A DNA stretch of 64,000 nt, taken from positions 92,501-156,500 of the forward strand of contig SJOL01002753.1 of NCBI GenBank assembly GCA_004794785.1, written 5' to 3'. This DNA is from Opisthorchis felineus (taxonomy: Eukaryota; Platyhelminthes; Trematoda; Opisthorchiida; Opisthorchiidae). Position 1 is the first letter of the stretch, and each line of letters opens with the position of its first letter. Positions 49,389-60,769 of this stretch are shown here, piece by piece. The position numbers were made by a program, and so were the translations under genes. The notes under the pieces are model-generated. The model searched no databases. It was not told the DNA's origin and worked only from the letters and a program-made list of their open reading frames with translations.

Positions 49389-51489
49389 CACTTTATTTGG
49401 GTTAGTGGACTGTGTCTTCTTGATATAGTTTTAAATGAAGTAAAGTTAATACTGAGGCTTTGCATGCTTGTCCTTGTAATTAATTCCACGAGAACAGACG
49501 ATGGAATTTGCTGAAATGAATAGGCCAAGCAGTGAGCAGTTGAGTGTATATCCGTAGGAAGCTACAGCGGAGCAGCAGACGGAGAGGTAAACATGGGTTT
49601 GTTTTTGGCTCTGTTTAGTGACCAGCGTTGACATGATCAGAGCGAGATGAGCCAGGTCTTTGAGAACAAGGAGAACCGTTCCATCACCAGCAAAAATGGT
49701 AATGCAAAAGAAAAATGATGGTCGCAAGAAGGCTGAAAGGTTCGGGAATTGGTCAAAAGTTGGAGACTCCTGGGCCGATTTAGTTGATCCAAGAGATGCA
49801 TCAGCTAAGGTGCACCAGAACTACTTAGTTGGTCATAAAGTTTTCATCACAATTTCCCGTCAAAATGCGGTTTATTCGTGAATTAACAAATATGGAGTAA
49901 AACTTCAACGCCAGTCTTGGTCAAAGTTTCCGAGAAGTCTGCGTACACCAAAATGGCCTGAAGCAACACGTCACTCAATTTGTCACCAAAGATGCCCAAA
50001 GTCATGTTAATGGTTGTCGTGTTGGGTATCGTATCCCGAAGTCACGTAAGAATTGTTTGACGGAGATCAACTCAGAAGCCTCGAGTAAATTAAGGCTGGA
50101 AAAATGGAGTCATTGTTTATTAGGTCAAATAAAGATCAGTCGTTTAGTGGCAGGTGTACGTGGAAGCTTTCTTAAGAACAGAAAAATACACCGAAGGAAG
50201 CAATAAAAAGCATGACTAAAGCAAGATTTGCGGCGTGATTGCAAAACAAATTATTGAACTTACTGGCATTAAGGAGGAGATGTATTGTTTCACAGACCAG
50301 AGTTCCCAGTTAGCACGCGTCCACGCCCAGGCGCAGAACCTGTGCAGAACTTGTGCAGAACTTTCTGCACCGCTAGTGAGCTTTTAATCCGGCAAAGCCT
50401 CTGTGGGAAAGATTTGCTACTACCCAGACGACAAGTTCCAGACATGCGTAATTTTACTGCCCCAGGGGCTATACTGGGCCACGCATTACAGCGCTGCTAA
50501 CCGTCGCCGGTTTCATCAGTCCTTGTCATTGATACTTTGGAACCAGAAAACCATTCACCGCTTCAGTCCCTGGAAAAAACTTCCTTTACTTCAAACGGCA
50601 CTTCCTTTGGCTGCAAGAAAAAACCTTCCAGTCCACTTAAGGGACAAATTGATATGTTGTCCCTACACGTTGGAGCATTTTAACAGCTTACTTAGGATGG
50701 CCCAAGAATGAACTGGACTTTATCGGGTATAACCTTTCGATTTTGAAGACCCGTCAAAGTTGTATGTGTCAGAAGTCTGGTGGGACGCACATCCATCATA
50801 GACTTAAAGCAAGTTTGCTGCAGCATCTCCTGGAAACCCACAATAAAGTAACCAATGTGGATATTTAAACAAATGTTGATGGAATGCGACCCTAAAATAA
50901 CCCACGTACCCAGTTGTGGCCCATAATCTGCCACGCAATCTCTCCTGTCATTGGTCACCCCTTCGTTGTTGTTATAAGTTGTGCAAACAGCAAGCCAAAT
51001 GATGTTCACCAGTTTATGTCCAGCGTAGCCATTGAGTTGAAGGTCGCCTTGTAGAACGGAGCCACCGGAGTTTTCCATATTACAACCGTCCGTCTTTCAT
51101 GCATCGTTTGCGACAGTACTGCGTGGCCTAAAGCAAGTGAAGTGGCACAGGGCATACTACGGCTATGAATACTGCACGCAGAAGGGTGTACACTTTTGCA
51201 CACTAATGTCGGCGCCCTCCCCAACAGCTCCTTTACGAAATTAATTGGATTTCTGGACTCGAGGAGCACCACATAGGCTCTTGTCCGGTGGAGGGACTGA
51301 TTTTCCCCATGGTTGACGGTTTTCTGCCCACATCCATAGTGTATGTCTTAGATTGGTGCAAAGATTCCTCAGGTTATTCCGAACTGTGTCGTTTGCACAC
51401 GAGGCCAGGCTCTCTCTGGATTCTTGGAACCTACCGCATGGTATCACTGACGGTCAGCGTATGGTTCCTACCGTAGATTTTACCCGCAG
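49389..51489. other. Mostly unassigned; may hold upstream exons of the gene at 51.5-52.4 kb
   Basis: Minus-strand frames of 128 (50,692-51,078), 88 (51,006-51,272) and 93 codons (49,446-49,727) overlap without known motifs. GCGCAGAACCTGTGCAGAAC and CTTTCTGCAC at 50,330-50,362 are related to the GCAGAA-rich duplication at 52.6 kb. Upstream exons of the plus-strand gene that starts to be visible at 51,490 would have to lie here, but I could not place any with confidence. Confidence 0.4.
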
Positions 51490-51773
51490 ATGCCGAGGTG
51501 TGGTGGACTTGGAGCGGTGGATACCCCAGTGATATGTGCAACGTAAGTTCATGTGCCTTGAGGACATCTATATTCTCTCAGCAGCTACACATACGTGACG
51601 TTGCTAGCCGTTGGTGATCCGGAATCGCGTAACTCCACACCTTTTTTGAGGTTTGCCTCACATACTGTGTACTTTACTTCCTAGGAGTTCCCCAAATACC
51701 ATGGCCAATACAATATCACAGGACCTGGTCGGTCTCACTCTCAGTGAGTCGATCAAAACTTGTTTTAACTTAG

Positions 51774-52144
51774 TTATACTGTAGAGAAATTAGAACGAAA
51801 TGGCTCACTGCTGCAGAAGCTGCTTATGAAGTTGGAAACCTTGGTTCCCTTAAATAATTCAGAACCCATTGATGAGCCTCTTTTGACCTTGTCGTCACAG
51901 GATAAACTGGACAGATTTGAGGAAGTCCCTTGGGATGAACCCCGGTAAGCGCTGCTCTGAGACCCGCCCACTGATTTCGCAAAAATGCAAAAGCGGCTCA
52001 CAGTGACTGCCACGGATGTCCAAGAGTACGTAACGAACATACCCACGTGCTCGCTGGGTGCGAGCCTCGCCGTAATTCTGAAGTGGAGAGAAATAAGTGG
52101 AAAAAGTGTCCTCTGTTCAACGAGACTGGCGCTAGATCTTGTTT
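51774..52144 (+). CDS. Penultimate exon of the 51.5-52.4 kb gene
   Basis: The frame is open for 57 codons before the first stop and for 61 codons after the second, both in the same frame. This argues for one ancestral exon rather than two unrelated frames. The exon begins with the last base of a split codon and ends with the first base of another; the final exon supplies the remaining two bases and continues open for 26 codons to a stop. Such phase agreement across a good donor and acceptor is the main evidence that this is a real gene. Confidence 0.55.
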
Positions 52145-52362
52145 GTAAGTACCCGTTTGCCGTTTGATACCCAACGAATTTGAACAAACGGTTGGATGAG
52201 CTTTAAAGAATAACAAAATTTAATTATTTTCATTACAGACGCATCATCGGACAGGTTTCCTAATAATAAAGTTCAACAGTTAAAGGAAGTCGTTCACCGT
52301 CGGCTGGAAAACGAACGATAGAAGACACGAAAACCGTTACAATGGACTACTAGGCAGGGCCA

Positions 52363-52368
52363 AATAAA
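52363..52368 (+). terminator. Polyadenylation signal AATAAA
   Basis: Canonical hexamer 42 bases after the TAG of the last exon of the 51.5-52.4 kb gene. Confidence 0.5.
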
Positions 52369-52539
52369 AGATGTTCTGTATAACTTTATACCTCTTTTGT
52401 ATACAAATTAACTTCAGACCACTTATTTCTATCTAATCAAGTAATATTTTGTGAAAAGGCGTACGTGTGGTTTGGTCAGCAGGATATGAGAGAATACTAG
52501 TTAGGTAATTCGAGAATCCCACTAGTGGGAGCACTGAAA

Positions 52540-52770
52540 TGCTTCCAGTGGGCTAAATTCGCGCACCGGACGATTCTCGCTAAGTGCGAACTGGGCGCAG
52601 AAATGCAGAAACTGAGTGCGGACGTTTCCGCATTCGGGTGCCTGCTGCAGTTAGAACCTTTTTTTCATTTCCGCAGTAGGTCTGCATCCGGGTGCAGAAA
52701 TGCAGGAACTGTGTGAGGAAATTTTCGCACGCGCATGCGGAAACTTCTGCACAGGCTCGAACGGGGGTGG
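52540..52770. repeat. Diverged tandem duplication, GCAGAA-rich, unit about 97 bases
   Basis: GGGCGCAGAAATGCAGAAAC (52,593) and GGGTGCAGAAATGCAGGAAC (52,690) are offset by 97 bases. Each is followed by a pyrimidine-rich TTTCCGCA/TTTTCGCA block. The reverse complement of the theme (TTTCCGCA, TTCTGCAC) recurs between and after, giving local hairpin potential. A related stretch is at 50,330-50,362. Confidence 0.55.
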
Positions 52771-55700
52771 TGGATAATGGGAAAAGTTTATGACCGCCGC
52801 GTACGCGTAGACGGAATGTATAAATAAAACATTTGGGAACCGTTGGGCGGAGAAGATTTGGGATTCCAGGTAGACTAGCGGTCGGAGTAAAAGAATACGA
52901 AGAATTGACTTATAGCTTATGTCCCAGTCTGGTTCTGCAACTGGCACGTATATCCTCAGCCATGTGGGTGATGTTCAGATAGGATTAACATGCAATAACT
53001 TCATCGGAACGAGTGGTAGGAGGGGCATGAGACCATGGTTATGCATCTAGTTTTTTTCTTTCAAAGGCACAAAAGCAGGCATGGATGGATCACTCATACA
53101 ATCAGGACGTGCTGTGCGTGAAAGAGAGGTGGAAATTAGGCGAATCCTGTCAGTGCTGTAATGCGTGAGCATCTTGACAATAACCACACTGCCCATCGCA
53201 AAAGCCAAAGAATCGGTAGAGATATAACGAAAACGACACAGTGAAACGATTTGTTTACACTGAAATATGATTAAGAATTGGCTATGCCACAGTGCCTAAA
53301 AATGTTTGAGTGCAGAGAAGTCAACAAAATGCAGCCAATGTTGAGTACTTAAGACACGGCCCATAGTGATCCAGAGGTTTCTGTCTTGGTTCAGAATCCC
53401 AACCAGAAAATACACGGTGACCCAGAAAGGAACGTGAACCTCCCATCTGAGAAGTCTTCACCCGAGGAACCAGCCAACTTGTAGCAATCTGAGGTGAGTA
53501 GTGTGAGTGAAGCGTGAATATAGCCATAACTTGTCTAAGTGTGAGCCAGTCACACTACTGATCGGCCGTTCGGGCACGAACGGCCAAGTTTTCAACGACT
53601 AGGCGGAGGGCTCTCAGCCAGATCTTCGTGAGATGTGTGCGGCTAATGAGTGCTGGCAAAGATCAAACAGCTGTACGGTGCTTCTCGCCCTTCTGGAGCA
53701 TATTAATTTAACTTACAGAACGATATCTCTACTGAGAAAGAAGTTCCAGATAAAAACTTCGTAAGACACAAACGTTCTATTCCACTAGCAACTGCGTCAA
53801 CAAGTAACGAACACAAGCGAGAGCATGGTCGGAAGGTGCGATGTCTAGTGAGTGGCAGATAAGTACAGCAGAGATACTTATTTAGTTGGAGGAGAGTAAA
53901 AGCCAGTTAAAATGCTTGGAAGACAGGCGAACAGTAAACCGTGCAGTGCACCAGAGCAGTGAGTGCAGGCACAAATGTCACCTTTAGGACTAAGGCAGCA
54001 GTGTGGATCCACTCCAGAAGATTGAACATGGCGCAGCTCCTTGTTGAAAGAGTGCCTGTTACAAAGTTGAGGAAAACAGGGAGTACGGTAGATAACAGAT
54101 GCTACATTCAGGCAGTGTTTCCGTCCAAATCATGAAAGATTAAGGATGGAGCTTAAGAAGAGCTATGTTTCATTCATGTTTAGTCGGTGGGTTTGGTACG
54201 GCAACCCATGTGAATCTCCTAAACGTTAGGGCAGCACATTCTACGGCAGCATAGATAGTTCCGGTTTCTTTTTGAGTGACCACGAATCAAAAATAGGTGA
54301 ATAACAGGAACTTCTCGGATGAGAAATGAGCGACGCCGTAAGGACGAGGCGGTGACGTCATTTAACCTTTTTAAGAGTGCCCACTAAATCACAAACCAAC
54401 CTAGTACGTCAAGTGCATATCGTGATAAAAACTATAGGAAAACGGGTTAGAACACTTACCAGATGAGGTTTTCTAGTATTTTACATTGAGGCTTTCCTTG
54501 CCCTTGTTTAACAGCCTACTATGAAGATGGTCAAAATGATGGTCGAAATCTTTATCGACCTCATGGGTCCAGGCGATGTGGGAACATGTTATTAAAGCTT
54601 GGTGTTTGTTTAATGCTGGTACAGGCTGTTAAACCTGTGCTGGTGTGCCCTTGAGCAGACAACGAAAACATAGTACGTCACATGGCCATGAAGATCAGTA
54701 ACTACCAAAGTTTTTCGCTCTAACAGCATAATTTCCGAACTTGCGGTTTCCAAAAAAAGCATAGTAAGGCACCAACAAGATAACACGTGATGGATATTCT
54801 ACGCCCTTCTTGAGGTAGAAAATGCACTACTGGAGTAAGGCATGACACCAACTTGACGGGAGGTTGGTATTTACCAGTAAGCGCCGTAAAGTGAAGGCTC
54901 TTCGAAACTGAAGCAACTGAAGTGCGTACAAACTGGAGCAGTCAGTAATGAAAGACTATCGTTTCATTAAGGCGATGAGAAAAGGTGAGTTATGAAACCG
55001 ATGCGCAGCCACCTGTGTGAACTGGTGAGGAAATGTTGATAAAAGCGGTCGCTAGCTGCACTGGATCTCATTTTCCTTCTGATCTCAACTTCATCTTTGA
55101 TGCCGGTACTTCAGAGTGCTTCCTAGACTTTTACGTTTATATGATCGGCTCGTGTGAATTTTTATTTTTCTAGAATCCAGTGCCAGTTTCATAAAACAGA
55201 GGTCCAGCATAGCAACGACGGATTTCGTGTACCCTGATTAACACCTTTCAATGGCTGTTCGTTTTTTATCATCATTTACAACCATTTGATGGGGACCAGT
55301 TAGGAACACTAAATTTTACTAACCGCCGTGGAATCGCTCCCACACACGCGAGTATTTGGTTAAACAACTATGTATACCTCTACTACTGAACAGGAAGTTT
55401 GATTAAACGTTTACAGTGAGCTATCTTCGTGTGCTACGACGTACAAATGACTAGCATCCGAATCGAATTTGCTGGCCAAAAGTTTCCAAACACTGCAGAC
55501 AATATATCATTAACAATCAGTCTTGTTTCCAAATGCGCACAGTCGCAAATCAGGAGAAAGCTTTGGCTGAAGGCTCACCCTTAGTTGAAGAAGAAAGTTT
55601 CAAACATTTTGAACAATAGTACAAAATAGGGTGGGCTCTATCTCGATTAACTAACGACCAAGGCGGTGAAAGGCACGTTTTTTACTTGTTTATAGGTCTT

Positions 55701-56098
55701 TACGTTGGATCTGATGAGAGCCAATCCAGGTTTTGAATTTTGGATTTTAAGTGTTTGCAGTAACGATATGGTTCAATACCAACAAAAGTTGCACCAGGCT
55801 TTTGGCGGCAATCAAACCCATTAACGTCAACTTGTTGATTTCCGATAGAAAGGGGTTTCATATGGGAGAACTTTTATGGATTTGGCTAAGTCGAAAATCG
55901 AAACTTAATAAGCTTTATAACTTGACATTACTTGGTAGATACACTTTGGCAGTCATTTTTACTAAAATAGATTCTTCATTTCGGTGCATCGAGGAAGTTT
56001 ATTCGGGAACGCGAATGCGATCAGTCGGGTAAATTCAACTCACTCAAGAAACGTAAAAGTAACCAACTGTCAGAAGCTTGTATGTCTTCTAATTTTAG
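52771..56098. other. Unassigned sequence; hairpin at 53,564
   Basis: A perfect hairpin (GGCCGTTCG, loop GGCA, CGAACGGCC) at 53,564-53,585 is the only structured element seen. 53,345-53,420 has a TTGGTTCAGAATCCC string faintly like a pol III B box. No gene was recognised; frames are 60-98 codons. Confidence 0.45.
53564..53585. other. Perfect 9-bp GC-rich hairpin, 4-base loop
   Basis: GGCCGTTCG and CGAACGGCC are exact inverted repeats around GGCA. No poly-T follows directly, so a pol III terminator role is not supported. Confidence 0.6.
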
Positions 56099-56263
56099 AC
56101 TACTCGAGAGAACTGTATGCCACTAACGGCTTAACAAAATGTTTCAAAAGTCCTTCGCTGTCTACCATTAGTTGTCCACCTAAGGAAGACTATCTTTGCG
56201 AAAAAACATTCCCCAAGAAAGGTTACTCTCGGTTAGTCCCTTCAAGTAGTGCGTCCAGAGATT
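56099..56263 (+). CDS. Candidate internal exon, 165 nt, unrecognised protein
   Basis: A pyrimidine-rich acceptor (TATGTCTTCTAATTTTAG) and a strong donor (GTAAGTAG) enclose exactly 55 codons' worth of open sequence, a symmetrical phase 1-1 exon. It reads YSRELYATNGLTKCFKSPSL, then STISCPPKEDYLCEKTFPKK, then GYSRLVPSSSASRD. Three Cys are present but I recognise no domain. No partner exon was confirmed. It could belong to the same transcription unit as the candidate at 56.72 kb. Confidence 0.3.
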
Positions 56264-56721
56264 GTAAGTAGTTATCTGCATAGCGTAATCAGATGGAACA
56301 AAATATTCATACACAACAGAAATGTGTTCAAAGTACAGAAAGCACGGATTTTAGCACTACGTTTAAATTATTACTCCCAAGCAACGTTCTTTAAGCGAGC
56401 ACGACTGCCCAGCGCGGTGTGCGGAGTTTCGTTTTCCGTCACGACGTAACATGCCATCGTCTCCAATCGAAGTTGCCTTCAAGGGTTTTCCTTGTTGTTG
56501 AGGTTTCCGATACGGAGCTTTGAGTCACGCGTAGGTTTGACGATTCCGAATACCTAACGGAAGAATCGGGTTTGAAAGTCCACGGTAAGCGAAGTTGTAT
56601 GACGAAACTCAACAGGCCACGTTAGTGGAGCCAACAAGTACACAAGTCTGTCACTGACCGACACAGTGTAGTGTCAAGGTCAGCAGACCAAACAACGGCG
56701 AGCAGAATGTTGGCTTTGTAG

Positions 56722-56828
56722 TGTCGATTGCGGCCGTCCTTTCTGAGGACACTCTCGCCATTCTGCTTGACAGTGCAATTACACGGAAACCAGGGCAGAT
56801 TCAGCAAGCGGGACACGAAAACACATGG
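56722..56828 (+). CDS. Candidate internal exon, 107 nt, unrecognised protein
   Basis: Between TTGGCTTTGTAG and GTAAGTTTGTC one frame is open: SIAAVLSEDTLAILLDSAIT then RKPGQIQQAGHENTW. The composition is protein-like. The opposite strand also has an open 64-codon frame here (PWFPCNCTVKQNGESV, then VWSADLDTTLCRS), and I cannot decide between them by eye. Confidence 0.25.
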
Positions 56829-57039
56829 GTAAGTTTGTCAGCTGCGCACATTCACACAAGTACACACATGCTAAAATACCAGTGTCAGCCGGGGCGGACT
56901 TTGCGGCAAGGTGAATGGTGAACAGATGAGAAAAACAAGTGGAGATCAAAAGTACATTGGTGGGGTAAGCGAATGAATGAGGAAATTGTCATAAAGTCAA
57001 GTTGGATTCCATTTTTTTTATTTTAAGGCGTTTAACGTA

Positions 57040-57960
57040 TTGCATGACTTGATTCACAGATTCACGGACTGATGCACAGGATCGAGGCTTTCGCCCAGGC
57101 TTCCCGGGTCAGGTTTGTTCTCCTCGTTCAGCGGCTCCCGTTCACCTGAAAAACACAAGCGAAAAAAGGGTGTAGTACTGCTTTTTAAGTTCTCATCGCG
57201 GGGCAGTAATCTTTCCAGCGCGAGGACTAAACTGAAAGGGCGTCTTAAGGTGCTTTGACCTGCGTACTAGATGCAGCGTGAACAGCCTTCGGAGGAAGGT
57301 TATTCTACGCACCAACTACCCGAAATGAGAAAAATTGTTGCCTAATAAAGGTGTGCGCTCTGAGCTTGAAAATCTTCTTACCATGTCCCCGCCATGTGTT
57401 AGTTGGGTCAACGCTGAAAAACCTGTTGGCCAAACCTTGTTCAAACAGGGCATAAGCCAGTATTAGGTCTCCACGGAGGCGACGATACTCCAGGGGAAAT
57501 AGGCCAAGCACCGCAAGATGCACTATGTAATCAAAGGATTTAAGACCGGCAACCATTTTCGTAGCAGCTCGTTGGACACGCCCAATGAAGGTTACGCCTA
57601 TCTTGCATCCTGAGTAGACAATTTGGTTGGCATATTCAAGAAGCCGTCTGACCTAGGCCCCATAGAATATCTGGAAGTTCATGAGAGTAATACGGGGGAA
57701 GGTTCGCCGAATAATCCGTAGAACAGCAAATGCCTTCTGAGCAGATTTTTCATGGTGCAGTGAGAGGGGCATGTTTGAAGAGAGCCAGATAGATAAACCC
57801 TTTTTGGTATCTATTCTCGTAATGTATTCTAGTCCATTCTCAACATGCAAGGCGAAAGGGGCTGCTGAGTTCCCTCCTGATTTCTCTTATTCGAAGCTGT
57901 GTACTGAAACATTCCCTCATCGTCTTCATGCTCTTCGAGGCGATGGACCTTGAATCTTGC
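57040..57960 (-). mobile_element. Non-LTR retrotransposon family B (jockey/CR1-like), 3' part
   Basis: On the minus strand the C-terminal part of a reverse transcriptase is readable in pieces, then about 150 bases of probable 3' untranslated region. RT remnants are at 57,653-57,850 ([19 protein letters not shown]) and 57,305-57,556. The enzymatic palm is missing. It is a typical 5'-truncated LINE copy, of a family different from the three family A copies. Confidence 0.75.
57210..57850 (-). pseudogene. RT C-terminal domain of LINE family B
   Basis: Reading downstream on the minus strand: [20 protein letters not shown] (the helix after RT motif E), FQIFYGA, then after a break [49 protein letters not shown] and [13 protein letters not shown]. 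The next block, NLPPKAVHAAS near 57,260, is reached after a small frameshift. The [13 protein letters not shown]....R.H..K.F.....R..FFS.RV...WN.LP series is the signature of jockey/CR1-type RT C-termini. Several stops and shifts break it. Confidence 0.75.
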
Positions 57961-58656
57961 CAGAAAAATCGTAACCGTTTCTCCCGTAGTTGGCGCCATC
58001 AACTTGAATTAGCTACCCGTAATATATCGATAAAGTGGTAGTTTGGGTGCGTTAATCGGTTGTAGATCACGTGGATGATGATCTGTTCACCGAACTTGAT
58101 GATTTGCTTGCAAACGTGTTACCAGCAAGAGAAGTGATGCATCAGTTGGTGGCTGGATGGGCATTTGTTCCTTACAGGCTTTTGTCAATATAGACCTTAA
58201 AAAGCACATTTGATACCTGCTGATATAATTGGCCGATTGACGGACAGAGTTAGCGCAATTTTATTGATCGTTCGCGCTTTGTCGTCGTCCGCATTCCTTG
58301 TATTCGAGTGGTTCGTTGGGCATCTGCCCTACGGTAGGTTTCACCAAAGTTCAGACGAGTTTGTTCAGAAGCCATGTCGCGCTGCGGTCTATACACTTTT
58401 GAGTTACTTAGTTAACTCCATAGCTTCCATTTTCAGCAGTACTTATCACATTTTGGTTGGCCTTTTCACAATTCACGCTGCGTTATGGATTAATCTGCTT
58501 AAGTTTGGTTGTCCTAATGCGCTCGCCCGTCAACTTCTAATTAGTGACTGACTTCTGCTTTTGATCGGCTAGTTAGGTGCATCCTTGTGACGAACTCGGT
58601 CGTTTGATTTATTGGTTAGAGCCATATTCTAGGCAAAATGATTTAACCGCTAGATT
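57961..58656. other. Unassigned non-coding sequence
   Basis: A 113-codon plus-strand frame (58,210-58,551) has hydrophobic stretches (LLIVRALSSSAFLVF, LLSYLVNSIASIFSSTYHIL) but no motif, splice signal or signal peptide that would support a gene. Confidence 0.4.
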
Positions 58657-58839
58657 CATCATCATCATCATCATCGACAACATGACATCAGTGTTCAGGA
58701 CTGATGCTTCGCTGCCGTAAAACCATGATTTATTTGAAAGCCTTATTGTAAAGAAAAGAATAAAATTGAACCGGGAAGGGACTTAGTGCTAGCTTATTAC
58801 GAACATTCCGAGGAGCCTACACTCCAGACGCTCATTCAG

Positions 58840-59083
58840 GTAATCTGGATAGAAAGTGACAACAAGAACGCTACCGACATCGATCAACAGCCATATCCTG
58901 CAGCGTCTCCAACCAGGAGCACTGGGGATCACGCGGCCCCATCCTGGAAGGCGAGTAGCACCGACAACACCCCTTCACACCCCTCTGCCAGATCAAGTGG
59001 TGGCTACCGCTCTGCCTCCACCACTCTGAATTGGGCAAGGAAAACATCACTCCCTTCGACAAACAATGGTTCGGCATACACAT
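58840..59083 (-). pseudogene. C-terminal tail of LINE copy A3
   Basis: MPNHCLSKGVMFSLPNSEWW, MGPRDPQCSWLETLQDMAVD and a following RSCCHF-like piece form the family's C-terminal Cys/His/Trp-rich tail. The same tail is seen, more decayed, in copy A1 at 18.5-18.66 kb. Confidence 0.75.
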
Positions 59084-59099
59084 ACGCCGCTTCTGGTGC

Positions 59100-60720
59100 T
59101 GGATACATTCTTCAATGGAAGTTCCCGCTCGGGAAAACTCGCTTTATAATTGCCTCGTTGCGTATTCGCCGGCACCAACCTACACGAGCTATGGTCTTGA
59201 GGCAACAACTGTCGAACATCTGAAAAACTCTAAGTTCCGCTGCTTGAACAGGCCAAGTCTTATGTAACAAACAGCCATACAAAACAGGCCGGACTGTAGC
59301 CTGATACATAAGTCCCTTGAGATTCGTGGACATACTGCGTTGACGCCACAGATGTTTCAAATCAGCAAACGCGATCCGGGCCTTGCAGATTTGTTCATTG
59401 TCCTCATCAGTCACACTTCAATCGGAAGTAATACAACTTCCAAGGTACGTAAAACGCTGCACAAATTCGAGTGCCCCACTCTGGATTGTTGGTGGCGTGT
59501 TCAGTGACTGCATGTCTAGGAGCACGACCTTACATTTTGTGGGTGCAAAGTGCATACCAAAGGACGGGATAACTCTGGTCCGTTCATCCTTTGCAGACCA
59601 CATCGTTATTATTTACCTATTCCAGATCGACAAGGTTTTTGTCACCGGCTATTAGAGCACTTTGGTTTTGGAGACCTTCCAGCGTTCGTCTCATTATCTT
59701 TACAATCACGAAATTAAATGAAATGGGAGAGAGTGAGCACCCTTGAGGGATGCCGCTTTGCGTACGAAAGCTTTTGGAGAGCTCTCCGTATAATCCTGCA
59801 CGCCAGGAAGTCTCAGAATACAAAGAACTTATGTTCACAAACATCTGGGTTGTTCCTTGATGGGTGAGCGTGTCAGTAGGAGCAGACCCATCAACCGGGT
59901 CAAATGTGACTTGGAAATCCAGGAATACTGAAATTGTGGGTCGTTTGTTCGTATGGCGTTGTTCTAGTACCTGACGGAGTTTGAGAATTTGGTCAATGTA
60001 ACCCCTGCCACACTTGAATCCTACTTGCTGCTTTCGAGTCCACGAGCAACTTTAAGGCGACTAATCTAATGTGACGCCAACGGTCTCGTTACGACCGAAG
60101 TCAAGGTGATCCCCCTGTGGCCACCATGCTCACTACGAGCCCGTTTTCGAAAATGGGAACTATCACCGACTCTCCCCATTTGTCTGGGACAGACTCCGTC
60201 TCCCAAATGCAAGCAAACATATCAGGGATTCTCTTCAGTTTTCTGAGAAAGCCCCTGTCTCCCAAATATAGGCAAGCAGATCAGGCAACCGGTATCTGAG
60301 GACTTCAGCTTCATCTTTGAACAATGCTTGTGTGAGCTCATCCGCACAAGAAGCTCGGTGACGCTTGAGAGATCACATGCAGACCCAAATCTTCAAAGCC
60401 AAAATGGGTTCCAAGTTCACCGTCCAGGGTTCTACGTCAGTTGTGTGCCCTAGATGAGTGGCATCAGGTGTCCACGATAATTGTCGTTCAAAGTATTTGG
60501 CCCAACGGTCGAGGCGTTCTTTTTTATTCAAGATGGTCACTCCGTTCTGGTCCTCGATGGCTTCGCCGACAAATGGTTTCAGAGGGTGACTTGCACGGAT
60601 TAACTGAAACAATCTTCAGAAATTCCCGGCTTCCTGAGCCTCCTTTATTTCCTTGGCTTTCCGCGTGCACCAGACCCCACGGTCGGCTCGAGCGTCCCCT
60701 TTCGCTTGACGTCAGGTGAT
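59100..60720 (-). pseudogene. Reverse transcriptase of LINE copy A3, catalytic box lost
   Basis: In minus-strand order: FVGEAIEDQNGVTILNKKER with LDRWAKYFERQLSW (60,373-60,612), IWETESVPDKWGESVIVPIF (about 60,160-60,220), a TISVFLDFQVTFDPVDG motif A segment (about 59,890-59,940), SGIPQGCSLSPISFNF (motif B, 59,720-59,770), then LVDLE followed directly by a stop and VNNND where the family has YADDIV. FVQRFTYLGSCITSD (59,418-59,460) and ICKARIAFADLKHLWRQRSM (59,320-59,385) are the post-palm segments. Frames change several times. Without the YADD box the RT is dead. Confidence 0.8.
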
Positions 60721-60769
60721 TCGTCGGGTCAAGTTATGTTCGCTACCGGTAGGAATATTTTTCCTAGAT

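Larger units (their letters stand above)
51490..52368 (+). pseudogene. 3' end of a spliced protein-coding gene, function unrecognised, probably broken
   Basis: Three phase-compatible exons can be read. Exon 51,490-51,542 follows TTTTACCCGCAG and ends at GTAAGTTC. Exon 51,774-52,144 follows TGTTTTAACTTAG and ends at GTAAGTACC. Exon 52,239-52,321 follows TAATTATTTTCATTACAG and ends with TAG. AATAAA sits 42 bases after the stop (52,363). The introns are 231 and 94 bases. The long exon has a helical first half (KLERNGSLLQKLLMKLE, then SSQDKLDRFEEVPWDEPR) and a second half with TDVQEYVTNIPTCSLGASLA and VILKWREISGKS. Two in-frame stops (TAA 51,946; TGA 51,958) split it. The TAA lies in a donor-like GGTAAGC, but no acceptor downstream restores the frame. 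There is a weak, unproven resemblance to DUF4806-type proteins. It is either a recent pseudogene or carries sequence errors. Confidence 0.5.

Noticed and set aside
51945..52003. A short intron removing the two in-frame stops of the 51.8-52.1 kb exon
   Set aside because: A donor-like GGTAAGC is present, but none of the nearby AG acceptors restores the downstream frame, and no pyrimidine tract precedes them.
51774..52187. 137-codon minus-strand frame over the 51.5-52.4 kb gene
   Set aside because: The plus strand has matching splice sites, phases and a polyadenylation signal; the minus frame is a shadow.
53345..53420. Possible third SINE with a B-box-like TTGGTTCAGAATCCC
   Set aside because: The A box is not convincing, and the body does not align with the two SINE copies.
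58786..59223. 145-codon plus-strand frame
   Set aside because: It is antisense to the C-terminal tail of LINE copy A3, whose conserved motifs are on the minus strand.
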